A stretch of DNA of 64,000 nt from Tsuneonella dongtanensis. GTDB lineage: Bacteria > Pseudomonadota > Alphaproteobacteria > Sphingomonadales > Sphingomonadaceae. Positions 46,434 to 55,993 of this stretch are shown in pieces. Within the stretch, counting starts at the first letter, position 1; each line of letters starts with the position of its first letter. Location: assembly GCF_001698205.1 (NCBI RefSeq), contig NZ_CP016591.1, positions 1,054,001 through 1,118,000 of the forward strand, given 5' to 3'. A program made the position numbers and the translations under genes. The notes beneath the pieces are model-generated. The model had not been told where the DNA came from and ran no database searches. It worked only from the letters and a program-made list of their open reading frames with translations.

Positions 46434-48643
46434 CAGTAGTTGACGCTGATCCGCACGCCCGCACGCCGCGGGGGCAGCACCTGATCAAAATTGCGCGCGT
46501 TGCCAGCGAAGAAATAGGCGTTCCAGACGTAGGACACGTCGTAGCTGTCGAGCACGTTGTCCACGAACACCCGTGCCGACCAGCGATCGTTCTCGATCCC
46601 GGCGCTGATGTTCACGCGGTCGTTGGCGGGAATGTCGAAGAACGGATCGACCGAGGTGCCGGTGCCCGTGTAATAGGCGCCGATGTGCCGGTATTCGGCG
46701 CGCGCAACAAGGTTCAGCGAGCTGCTGAGCGGGGCGTTGTAATCCGCCGCCACGCTGTAGGTCCACGCGGGAACGAAGGGGAAGGCATCGCCCGCGCGAT
46801 CGATCCCGTCCTCGTTCACGTAGCGATCGTAGCGCGTCTGGACGTGGCCAACGTTGGCGTCGAGCGTGAAGCGTTCACTCGGGCGCAGCACCGCGCGTGC
46901 CTCGAAACCCTGGGTGTGGCTCTTGCCCGCATTGTCGATCGCAGAGACCGGGATCGTGCCGTTGACAAGAATCACGGTCTGCAGCTGCTGCTGTGTCAGG
47001 TTGACGCGGTAGGCCGACAGCTCGACCATCAGCAGCTGTTCGATCAGGTTGCCCTTGAGCCCGATCTCGTAGTTCGCGCTGCGCTCGCTGTCGAACGGCA
47101 GGTTCGATTCGAGCGTCGCGGTGGTCTTTTGGTAGCCGCCCGCCTTGAACCCTTCGGCGTAGCTCGCATAGGCGAGCAGGTTGTCGGTCAGCTTGTACGA
47201 CAGCGACGCGGACTTGCTGACCCCGTCGAAGGTCGACGACGGCGTGTCGAGGAACTTGGGGCTGAAACCGATCAGCGGGATGGTGAAATCGACATCGGCG
47301 CGGTTGTCGACCGTCTCGCGCGAGTAGCGCAGCCCGAGCGCGAGCTCGAGCCGGTCTGTCAGGTCGTAGATGCCCTGGCCGTAGATGGCGAAGCCCTTGC
47401 GATCGTTGTCGATGATCTGCGAACGCACATCGATCCCGGCGAAAAAGGTGTCGAGATCGGGCAGGTAGAAATCGCGGTCCTGGCGATTCTTCTCGCCGAA
47501 CAGGTAGACCCCGGTGGTCCAGCCGAGCGGCCCGGAGCCGGTCGAGGCTAGCTTGAACTCCTGCGAGTAGATCTTTTGCCGCGTGCGTAGGTCGTAAAAG
47601 TTTCCGGTAAAGTCCGGCCCGCCGTCGAAATCGAACGGGCCGCGATTGCGCAGTTCGCGCCAGCCGGTGATCGACGACAGCCGCGCGCCGCCGAGGTCAT
47701 GATCGATGTTGAGCGCCGCACCCCAGCCTTCACCCACGTTGTCGAGCTGGAATTCGTTGAAGGTGTCGTAGCAGCCGCAGTCGCGCGGCACGCCCGGATA
47801 GCCGGCATTGCCCTTGCTGCGCGACCAGTCGGTGGTGAGATAGAGCTCGGTCGCCGCGTCCTTGTAGCGCAGCCCGCCGCGCAGCGCCGTCTTGGTGTAG
47901 TTGTCGGCGGCGACCCCGAAGGTCTTGCCGCCCAGCGCCGCGCCCGGTGCCGCGCCGATCGTCCGGTTGGTCAGGAACCCGCCGGTTGACATCCCTTCGC
48001 CGCTGAGACCCGCTGACCATTCGCCGCCAACCGGCCCCGATACCGCAGCCAGGACCTTGATCGTCTCGAAGGTATCGGCCTCGATCGCGGCCTTGGCGCG
48101 CAGCTGCGAGCCGGGGCGGCGGGTGACGATGTTGAGCGCGCCGGCCTCGGTGTTGCGCCCGAACAGCGCGCCCTGGGGGCCGCGCAGCAGCTCGATCCGC
48201 TCAAGATCGACGAACCCGGTGTCGAACCCCAGGCTGGGGGCGTAGACCCCGTCGACGAAGGTCGCGGCAGACGGTTCGCCGCCCGAGTTCGCGCCGACGC
48301 CACGGATGACGAGGTAGGTCGTGTCGCGCGTGGGCGTGACCACCGACGAGGAGAAGTACAGGCCCGGAACGCTGCCAAGCAGGTTCACCACGTTGTCCGC
48401 GCCGATCTTCTCGAGCGTCTCGCCGGTCACTGCTGCGACTGAGACGGGCACGTCTATCAGCCGCTCGTCGCGCCGCCGCGCCGTGACGATGATGTCGGTC
48501 GACGTCGCTGCGTCCGGTTCGGCGGCCGCGTCCTGCGCCAGGGCGGGGGCGCACAGCCCGGGCGAGACTGCGACGAGCGCCGCCAGCGAAAGCTCTGCCA
48601 CGAATGCCGCGCCGCGCGCGCGCCGTGCAATGTTCGTCCGCAC
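46433..48643 (-). CDS. TonB-dependent outer membrane receptor
   Basis: The 736-residue product has a signal peptide, a TonB-box-like stretch (STDIIVTARRRDERLIDVPV), a plug domain (IGADNVVNLLGSVPGLYFSS; ERIELLRGPQGALFGRNTEA) and a beta-barrel ending in an aromatic-poor NY terminus (GVRISVNY). It is the FecA/FyuA-like layout without an N-terminal signalling domain. Encoded with an AraC regulator, hydrolase, amidase and acyl-CoA synthetase, it likely imports an organic substrate instead of iron, but that is inference. Confidence 0.95.
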   Translation of the reverse strand: MRTNIARRARGAAFVAELSLAALVAVSPGLCAPALAQDAAAEPDAATSTDIIVTARRRDERLIDVPVSVAAVTGETLEKIGADNVVNLLGSVPGLYFSSSVVTPTRDTTYLVIRGVGANSGGEPSAATFVDGVYAPSLGFDTGFVDLERIELLRGPQGALFGRNTEAGALNIVTRRPGSQLRAKAAIEADTFETIKVLAAVSGPVGGEWSAGLSGEGMSTGGFLTNRTIGAAPGAALGGKTFGVAADNYTKTALRGGLRYKDAATELYLTTDWSRSKGNAGYPGVPRDCGCYDTFNEFQLDNVGEGWGAALNIDHDLGGARLSSITGWRELRNRGPFDFDGGPDFTGNFYDLRTRQKIYSQEFKLASTGSGPLGWTTGVYLFGEKNRQDRDFYLPDLDTFFAGIDVRSQIIDNDRKGFAIYGQGIYDLTDRLELALGLRYSRETVDNRADVDFTIPLIGFSPKFLDTPSSTFDGVSKSASLSYKLTDNLLAYASYAEGFKAGGYQKTTATLESNLPFDSERSANYEIGLKGNLIEQLLMVELSAYRVNLTQQQLQTVILVNGTIPVSAIDNAGKSHTQGFEARAVLRPSERFTLDANVGHVQTRYDRYVNEDGIDRAGDAFPFVPAWTYSVAADYNAPLSSSLNLVARAEYRHIGAYYTGTGTSVDPFFDIPANDRVNISAGIENDRWSARVFVDNVLDSYDVSYVWNAYFFAGNARNFDQVLPPRRAGVRISVNY

Positions 48644-48747
48644 CTGTTCGATCCCCCAATGACCGTCCCTTCAATGGGACGGCGCTCAGCGATAGGGGGC
48701 GCTACGGAGCAGGTCTTAGGATAGGCGCACGCAGTTTGTGCCGATTG

Positions 48748-49851
48748 TCACCTTCTGGCGGGTTCGGCCGCCTCGGCCACCGTCTGCCGCATCCCGCGGC
48801 GCACTTCCTTCGGTGCCATGCCGAAGCGCGCGCGGAAAGCGCAGGTGAAGCTCGCCTGGTGCTGGTAACCGACGTGATAGGCCACTTCGGCGATCGTCAT
48901 CTCGCCCGTCACCAGCAGGTCCCACGCCGCGTCGAGCCGGCGCGTGAGGTGATATTCGTAGACCGACGTGCGGTAGAGCTTGCGAAAGCCGTAGGCGAGC
49001 TGATTGCGGTTGAGCCCGACCCGCCGCGCGAGATGCACCGCCGAGGGCGCCGGATCGAGCGTCTGGTCGAGGATGTCGTGCACCTCCACCACGCGGCGGC
49101 GGTGCTCGTCGGTGAAGCGGAACGGCAGCACGTCGACCGTGTCGTGCCGCTGCGCCGTGTCCCACGCCTGGCACAGCAGCTCGTGCGCCTTGCTGGTCTG
49201 GTAGAGAAAGCGCAGCTGGTGCGCGTAGGGGCATTGCACCATATCACGTACCGTGCGCGCCATCTCAGGGGTGAGTGCGAAGCGTTCGAAGAAGAACGAG
49301 TCGTGTTCGCCAGCCACAAAACCGGCGAAGCCTTCGCTGAGGTCGGTGGCGTCGAGCTTGAGTTCGCGCGCCAGGTAACCACGCTTGACCGACAGCGTCA
49401 CGCAGATCGATTGGCTGTGCCGCGTGATGAAATGTTGGCAATCGAGCCCGCGCGGCTGGTGGAAGATCCGGCACTCGGCACCGTTGAGCGCGAATGCGCC
49501 GTTGTCGCCGAAATCGAATACTGCCGCGGCATCGAGACAGAAGTTCATCCGCACCCAGCCTTCGCCGCGATAGGCGAGCATCCGCTCGGCCTCCCACCGG
49601 CACCTGCTGACGATAAGGGTAAAATCGGGACCCAGCTCGATGAATTCGAGGAATCCTTCGCCGTCGGTATCGTCGAGCACGATCCGGTCAATCGCACTGC
49701 CGATCGCGTTCGGCGCAAACAGCGAGCGCAGCTCGGTTGCGTTGTCGCGCAGCGAAACCGGACGGTACGGCAGATGCGCGGGGCTGCCCGTGCGGTCATG
49801 CGATCGTGCCATTTCGCTGCGCTCCACCATCCGCCGATCGGGGCGCCCCAT
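48748..49851 (-). CDS. AraC family transcriptional regulator (PchR-like)
   Basis: The 367-residue product ends in an AraC DNA-binding domain with LARRVGLNRNQLAYGFRKLY and EVAYHVGYQHQASFTCAFRA, RFGMAPKEVRR. The N-terminal sensor part resembles PchR-type regulators that bind siderophore-like ligands. It lies directly upstream of, and on the same strand as, the TonB receptor gene (104-base gap), and so probably controls the cluster 48643-42634. Start at 49851 or an internal Met (49830, 49812). Confidence 0.92.
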   Translation of the reverse strand: MGRPDRRMVERSEMARSHDRTGSPAHLPYRPVSLRDNATELRSLFAPNAIGSAIDRIVLDDTDGEGFLEFIELGPDFTLIVSRCRWEAERMLAYRGEGWVRMNFCLDAAAVFDFGDNGAFALNGAECRIFHQPRGLDCQHFITRHSQSICVTLSVKRGYLARELKLDATDLSEGFAGFVAGEHDSFFFERFALTPEMARTVRDMVQCPYAHQLRFLYQTSKAHELLCQAWDTAQRHDTVDVLPFRFTDEHRRRVVEVHDILDQTLDPAPSAVHLARRVGLNRNQLAYGFRKLYRTSVYEYHLTRRLDAAWDLLVTGEMTIAEVAYHVGYQHQASFTCAFRARFGMAPKEVRRGMRQTVAEAAEPARR

Positions 49852-50888
49852 CTATCCACGCTGCGCGATCGGCATCAAGAGTTTTCTGGCGCGCAGGCCG
49901 AGGCCGGTAGCCCGCCATCACGGTGTCGCGCGCGGCGTCCCCCGAAGAAGCGCGCAAATCGACAGGCCCGTCACTGTTCCACACCAGTAGCTGCACGCGA
50001 CACGTGGCATAGAGCGTGACGTAGTCATCCCACGCGGCTGCTGCATCTCCGGGCAGCATGCCCGTCGCGCATCCACCTCGATTTTCCGGGCTTTATAGCG
50101 CCAGCGACGCGATGGCGGCGCTGTCGCAAACGATTTCATGGTCGGCGTCAGTCTACTACGGTGTGCGGGCACGCAGGTCGTGCGTCATGGCGAGCGGCGA
50201 GGCGAGGTGGTGCGTTCGGTCCTCGACCCACGTTGGCGCCAATGCACGCATCGGCGCATTTCGGCTGTCCGGCTCGGGCTGCGCCTCGGCAAGATCAAAA
50301 GTACCTAATCTCTGTACGCTGCCGCGCGCCATCGGCGCGCACCGCGGCGCGCGTCCCCTAGCAGGCTTCGGTCAGCCAGTGAATATCGAGCGATCGCCGA
50401 AACATGCGCGCAATCAACAGAAAAACTATAGTGGCATCGTTCAATACGCGCCTCAGCCGCGCGCCGTCGAGCAACGGGTGCCGTCCGGCTGCACCGCCCC
50501 TCAGCACACGCATCGGGAGGTTCGGGATAATGGGCGAACTGGCCCCAAATGCCTTGTAACAGGTCCTGCCGCTTGTCGACGCCGCGGGCGAGCGCGGGCG
50601 GAGTGATGCCGTAGCGGCCCGAGGGTCGAACCATCTGGACCGAGCAGTAATTTGGCCGCCATATGTGGCACTGGCAGCGAACAGCACGGCGCAAACGAAG
50701 GTGCCATTGCCAAATTCGAAGCTTTAGACATCGCCATTGTGCGCGACGAGCCAGCTGCGCAGTTTGGGCGACAACGCGGGCAGTGTGGTGTCAATGCAAC
50801 CCCAAGCACTATGCGGCGAGTTTAAGCGCCAGCGCGTCCGTGAAATACAGTGCGAAAGGCTGCGAGAAATCGCGCCCCGCTTCGATAA
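49852..50888. other. About 1 kb of decayed or non-coding DNA
   Basis: No frame here has a recognisable domain, a good start and a plausible length together. Short frames on both strands (up to about 180 codons) lack family motifs and look like chance or remnants. The neighbouring IS3 remnant suggests that this stretch is insertion-scarred debris between the two accessory clusters. Confidence 0.55.
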
Positions 50889-51726
50889 TCAGGCCGCCGC
50901 CGCCCTAATCGCCTTCGCAGTGATCGTGCGCGGCACCGGCTGGTGCGTGCGATGGATGAACTCGAAGCGCCGCTGCGGGTGGCACGCTAGCGCGTCGCTG
51001 ACTCCTGCGCCGTAAGTGTCGCGTAGCCATTCGCCCTTGCAAGAACCAGTGGCGAAGATCCTGAACCTTCGTCCGCGGGCGAAGTTATCCGATATGAAGT
51101 CGACGCTCCAGCGCTGGTTCGGGCCATGCGGGGCAGTCATCGGTGCTCGAGTGCCCTAGGCCCGCTTGCGACCACCACGGCGGCGCACCTGTAACCGCTC
51201 CTCGCGAGAGAGCAGCCGGAACTTCTTGTGGTTCATGGTCCATCTTTCCCGGCTCAGCAGCCAGTGCAACCGCCGATAGCCGAACCGCCGCCCCTGACTG
51301 GCCAGTCCCCTGATGCGCTCGCGCGCCTTCACATTGTCGGGCCGACGACTGATATGGCGCACCATGGTCCGGTCAGCGCCCAGCACCGCGCAGGCCCGGC
51401 GCTGGTTCACCTCGATGACGTCCTGGAGATGAGCCATCGCCTGCCGCCTAGCACCAGGCGCTAGATTGTCTTGCGCTGGTCTCCTGGAGCATGGCGTTGT
51501 CGAGCATCGAATGCGCCAGCGGCCGTTTGAGCCAATCGTCCTCTTGCTCCGGCTACAGTAACCGGCGGGCATTAGACGCCTCCAGCCCCCCTTATTTCGA
51601 CCTCTGTTTTTACAAAATTGCCGAACTGATCCCGTGACGGTGGCACACATCCGCTGTCGACATCCCAGCCTCTTGGTTTTTCAACACAGCGATGATCTGC
51701 CCCTCGCTGAACCTGCTCCGCTTCAT
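50889..51726 (-). mobile_element. IS3 family transposase remnant (orfA and orfB fragments)
   Basis: On the minus strand, orfA starts at ATG 51726 (MKRSRFSEGQIIAVLKNQEA; GMSTADVCHRHGISS) and stops at TAA 51610-51612 after 38 codons. Further down come orfB fragments: RRFGYRRLHWLLSRE, MNHKKFRLLSREERLQVRRR, a TAG, then GPNQRWSVDFISDNFARGRR. Stops and frame breaks interrupt each part, and the later DDE region is not recognisable. The element is dead. No intact terminal repeats were found by eye. Confidence 0.88.
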
Positions 51727-51867
51727 CCGACCGTCACCTAGTCGAAGGCCGGACCCTACTTATCATTGGAGGAAATCCAGGGGCTCAGACCACACCAGCC
51801 CGCGGAATGAAGCGCGATCTTGGGTGCGACTCGACAGTTTCGCCCGCCATCTCTAGCGCCTGAGGCT

Positions 51868-52629
51868 ATGGATGAACGCACCTTCAAGCTGATCGAGGAG
51901 GCAATCGGGGCCGGTTCCACCGTCGAGGCAGCATGTCATCGAGCGGGAGTTTCTCGCCCCACTTTCTATCGCTGGCGAAAGGCGGCCCTCGGCGCGAAGG
52001 GAGATCTCACTGGCGACGTTGCAGGATCGTCCAAAAGTGCGCTGCTCGATTCAGCCGAAGAACTGATGGCCGAATTTGGGCTCAACGTATCGCTTCGCGA
52101 AATCGCGCGTCATGCCAGGGTCAACCACGCATTGCCGATGTACCATTTCGGCAATCGCGAAGGTCTTATCGAGGCGTTGGTGGAGCGGAGGCTCGAATGG
52201 TTTAATGATCTTCGCTTCTCCGCGCTCAAACGCGCAATGGTTGGCGACCGGCCGACAGTTGCTCAGATTGTCGAGGCTTGGATGCTGCCCGGTCTGCGGG
52301 CCGCCATGAGCAAGCGGGCAGTCGAGCTTCGCTACACCAGGATAATTGGGCACGTCGCCCAGAACCATGATTCCCGCATACAGTCGATCGCTCACCGCGC
52401 GTTTGAAGACCTTCACGCCAGATTCATAGATGCATTTTCACTGGCACTGCCCGGCTCGGACAGAGAGACGCTCTACTGGCGATACACGGCACTGACAGGA
52501 CTCTTTCTGAACTTCACGCAGCATCCCAACCGTATCGAACGCATCTCGGGCGGCGCGATCGTGCTCGACGATCCCGAAGAGGCGATGGCTCACATGCGGT
52601 CGTTTCTGGTCGCGATGATGGAGAACTGA
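51868..52629 (+). CDS. TetR family regulator with an extra N-terminal helix-turn-helix
   Basis: From ATG 51868 the product has 253 residues. Residues 1-45 form a transposase/homeodomain-like HTH (GSTVEAACHRAGVSRPTFYR). A TetR HTH follows (SAEELMAEFGLNVSLREIAR; HARVNHALPMYHFGNREGLI) and then a helical ligand/dimer domain. Two DNA-binding motifs in one TetR protein are unusual. It lies upstream of, and in the same direction as, the TonB-sulfatase-dioxygenase cluster and may bind the palindrome at 52858 and 55902. The open frame extends to 51820, but that part has no support. Confidence 0.88.
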   Translation: MDERTFKLIEEAIGAGSTVEAACHRAGVSRPTFYRWRKAALGAKGDLTGDVAGSSKSALLDSAEELMAEFGLNVSLREIARHARVNHALPMYHFGNREGLIEALVERRLEWFNDLRFSALKRAMVGDRPTVAQIVEAWMLPGLRAAMSKRAVELRYTRIIGHVAQNHDSRIQSIAHRAFEDLHARFIDAFSLALPGSDRETLYWRYTALTGLFLNFTQHPNRIERISGGAIVLDDPEEAMAHMRSFLVAMMEN

Positions 52630-52857
52630 GGGATTCCTTCGCGATTATCGAAACGTCTCGACCTGACCGCACGAACTCTCTCTAGCTCCTGCACACTTCC
52701 TCCATGTCGACCAGAGTTTCGTATCAGTGCAGACTGATCGCCCTCGCGCTGCCGAGCATCTAGCTGAAAGCTCTTTTGAACTTCTGACGGACGATCGACG
52801 GTCGTCCGCACGAGCCGCTGCGTAAACGCTGCCGAACCCATATCCGTGTCCCGGAAA

Positions 52858-52873
52858 TTATACACTTGACTAA
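52858..52873. promoter_or_regulatory. Candidate promoter/operator upstream of the interrupted TonB receptor gene
   Basis: TTATACACTTGACTAA matches the perfect palindrome at 55902 (TTAGTCA-CT-TGACTAA) in its right half. The same CACTTGACTAAGACA stretch follows in both. The TTGACT at 52866-52871 can serve as a -35 box, with TAGTCG 17 bases later. This lies in the 312-base gap after the TetR gene; the rest of the gap shows nothing else. Confidence 0.55.
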
Positions 52874-52941
52874 GACACGCAACGCACTTAGTCGCTCTCT
52901 CTAGAGCGGGTCCCAACGTCGTAAGATGGAGGGAGAGTTTG

Positions 52942-55881
52942 ATGATCGGCCTGGTACTTTCGGGCGTCTCGACAGTGGTCCTTGCTGCCGCGAGCGTTCC
53001 CGCAGCTGCCCATACTCAAACGCTTTCAACCATGTCCTATGCCCGGCTCGCACTGAACCTGGAAAGCACCAGCCAGCGTTTGCCCGCAGCCGGCGAAGAA
53101 GAGACGACCGCCATGGGCGACCCACCCGATACCGCGAGCGCCGCACCCGACGCCGGCATCACAGTGACCGGATCGCGCACGATCGCAAACGGAAACGAAA
53201 GTCCGTCACCCGTCACCGTCGCGCGCACCGAGGACCTGCTTGCCACCCAGCCGGGGGCCAACCTCGCCGAGGCGCTGAGCGTGCTGCCGGTTTTCGTCGG
53301 ATCGCGCGGGTCCGGGAGCAATCCGGGTACGTCCGGCAGCGTGTCCGCCGGGAACAGCGCGGCCAATCAGTTGAACCTGCGCAACGTCGGCGTGACGCGG
53401 ACGCTGGTGCTGATGGACGGGCTACGCCTGCCGCCGACGTTGTTCAGCGGCACGGTCGACGTCGATGTCATCCCGCAGATGTTGATCTCGAGGGTGGACA
53501 TCGTCACCGGGGGGGTGTCGGCGGTCTACGGTTAGGATGCGGTTTCGGGGGTCGTCAACTACATCGTCGATCGCAAATTCAACGGCCTAAAGTTCGAAGC
53601 GAGCGCCGGCATCTCTCAGTTCGGCGACGCGGGCCGCGTCGACGCGGGCGGGGCGATCGGGATCAACGTGGGCGAACGCGGCCACCTGCTCGCCAGTTAT
53701 CAGTACCACGATGATGACGGCATCGCCCGTCGCACCGAGAGGCCGTATCTCTACCTCGTCGGAGTGACCGGCAGCGCGACGGATGCCAATTCGTCGGTGC
53801 TCCAGCGGAACCTAAGGCAGAAAGGATATCCGGCGGGCGGGATCGTGACCACCGGTCCGGCCACTGGGCGCGTTTTCCGGCCTGACGGCAGCCTGACCCC
53901 GTTCATTGCCGGCACGCCGACCGGGACGACGGCGCTGGAGGTGGGCGGCGAAGGAGGAACCTACGATTCCTCGCTGCTTCACGCGCTTGAATCCCATCAG
54001 GTCTTCGGTCGGTTCGACTATGCGCTGACCGATAGCATCGACGCGTATCTCCAGGCGTCCAACACCTTCAAGACCAATGCGGTGTTCGCGGAATACCTGC
54101 GGCTCGACAACGTGATCCTGCGTTCGAACAATCCCTTCCTGTCGAGCGCGCAGAAGGCGCTGCTCGCCCCGGGCGGCGCGACCTTCCGGCTGCGCAAGAC
54201 CGTCAGCGAAGGCGAAGATCGCCGCCAGCTTACGCTGGCCGATTCCGACCAGCTGATGCTCACTGCGGGCCTGAAAGGCACGCTGGGAGCGGCGCGCTGG
54301 CAGCTCGACTACGTGCATGGCCGTTCGGTGCTCGAATCCACCGTCAACAACAACGTCGACCAGCAGCGGCTCGCCGCGGCGCTCGATGCGGTGATCAAAC
54401 CCGGTACGACCGACCAGATCGTCTGCCAGGCCGCGATCACCGATCCCGCACGGTACGGAAACTGCGTCGCATACAATCCGTTCGGCCCTGCTTCGGAAAG
54501 CGCGAGCGCATTGGACTATGTCTTCGCCACGACGCGCTACCGCGCCACCACCCGGATGGACAGTGTTTCGGGGAGCCTGGCGGGCAGCCCGTTCAGCACT
54601 TGGGCCGGGCCGGTCCAGGCGGCGCTGTCGGGTGAATGGCGCAAGCTTGCGTTCCGTTCCGAATCCGACTCGACCGCGGACATGCTGATCGATTGCACAG
54701 CGATAAGCCTGAACTGCAGCGCGACGCAGTCGCGCTATTTCCTGACGCTCCCGTCGCAGCCCAGGATCGCGCAGACAGTGTGGGAAGCCGCGGCCGAGGT
54801 GACCGTGCCGATCCTGCGCGAATCTGCGATCGCGCGCGAATTTAACCTTAACGGCGCCGTCCGCTTTACGCATTACGATGTCAGCGGGGGCTATGTGACG
54901 TGGAAGGGCGGACTCGACTGGGCGCTTAACGACCGGCTGCGGATGCGCGGAACGATCTCGCGCGATATCCGCGCTCCTACCCCGTATGAACTCTATGGTG
55001 AGCGGAACACGTTCAACATCGTCAGCACCGACCTGCTGACCGGTGCCAGCCCGACCATTCCTTCGGTGAGTGGTGGCAACCCCGCACTCAAGGCCGAAAT
55101 CGGCCGGACGCTGACTGGTGGCATTGTCTGGCAGGCCAGTCCCGGCTTTAGCCTTGCCGTGGACGCCTACGAACTGACCATCAGCGACGCGATCTTCTCG
55201 GTGAACAGCGCTTCGACCCAGTTCCAGCAGGCCTGTTACCAAAGTGGCGGCAGCTCTCCCTATTGCGCGTTGCAAGAGCGCCTAGGCAGCTTCACCGATC
55301 CGTCGCCAGCGAATGCGTGGACCACCGTATACAACTATCTTAAAAATATTTCGGAGATCAAGACTTGGGGGGTCGATCTTGAAATGGCAGTGCGCGGCAG
55401 GCCGTTCGGCATTCCGGCCAGTCTTCGCCTGCTTGCGGCCTATCAGCCCCACCTCTATTTTCGTCAGCCCAACGTAGCCGATCGCGATCAGGCCGGAGCC
55501 GCGTTTGGTCCGCTGTCGTTCCAGGCCACGCCGACCGTGCGATTGACCGGGTTCCTGAGCTTCGAACCCGGCGAGAAACTTCGGATCGACATCATGCAGA
55601 AGTGGCGTAACGCGATGAAGATCTCCAACGAAGGGGTCTTCGCCCCCGGGAGCAACCGGCTTGCGTCTTTCGGCACTACAGCGCTCAATCTCGCGTGGCG
55701 GATCGACGCGGGCCAAGGCCGGTCCGAGGTTTTTGCGAATATCCAGAACCTGTTCAATGCGCAGCCGCCAAATGGTGCACTGATCGGCAATGGCATCCGC
55801 GCAGGGCTGCGCGATGGCTATGCTGTGGGCGATGACGTGCGCGGACGGTTCTTTTCCTTCGGTGTGCGCCTCCGACGCTGA
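52942..55881 (+). pseudogene. TonB-dependent receptor interrupted by an in-frame TAG
   Basis: From ATG 52942 (or TTG 52939) the frame encodes a signal peptide, the sequence GITVTGSRTIANGNESPSPV and the plug up to IVTGGVSAVYG. TAG at 53533-53535 follows, and then the same frame continues DAVSGVVNYIVDRKFNG through a full barrel to 55881. In related receptors this motif reads VYGSDAVSG or VYGADAVSG, so the TAG most simply replaces TCG (Ser). Everything else is intact (about 979 codons), so this is a fresh nonsense mutation or a base-call error. It heads the cluster under the palindromic promoter. Confidence 0.85.
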
Positions 55882-55901
55882 AGGATGCGCCTTGCCTTGA
55901 A

Positions 55902-55938
55902 TTAGTCACTTGACTAAGACAGTGACACTATCTAATCA
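55902..55938 (+). promoter_or_regulatory. Promoter with a perfect 16-bp palindrome over the -35 box
   Basis: TTAGTCA-CT-TGACTAA (55902-55917) is a perfect 7-bp-arm palindrome. TTGACT at 55910-55915 is a good -35 box, and TAATCA at 55933-55938 lies at the ideal 17-base spacing as -10. It is upstream of the second TonB receptor gene (start 55994). Size and symmetry fit a TetR-family operator, and the same half-site occurs before the first receptor. Confidence 0.65.
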
Positions 55939-55993
55939 CGCCGCAATTCGAGCGAGCACGCTGACTCGCACCAGCCATGGGGAGAGCAAGACG

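Noticed and set aside
53812-55275. A 487-codon minus-strand frame opposite the interrupted TonB receptor
   Set aside because: Shadow of the receptor barrel, whose plus-strand frame has clear TonB receptor motifs.
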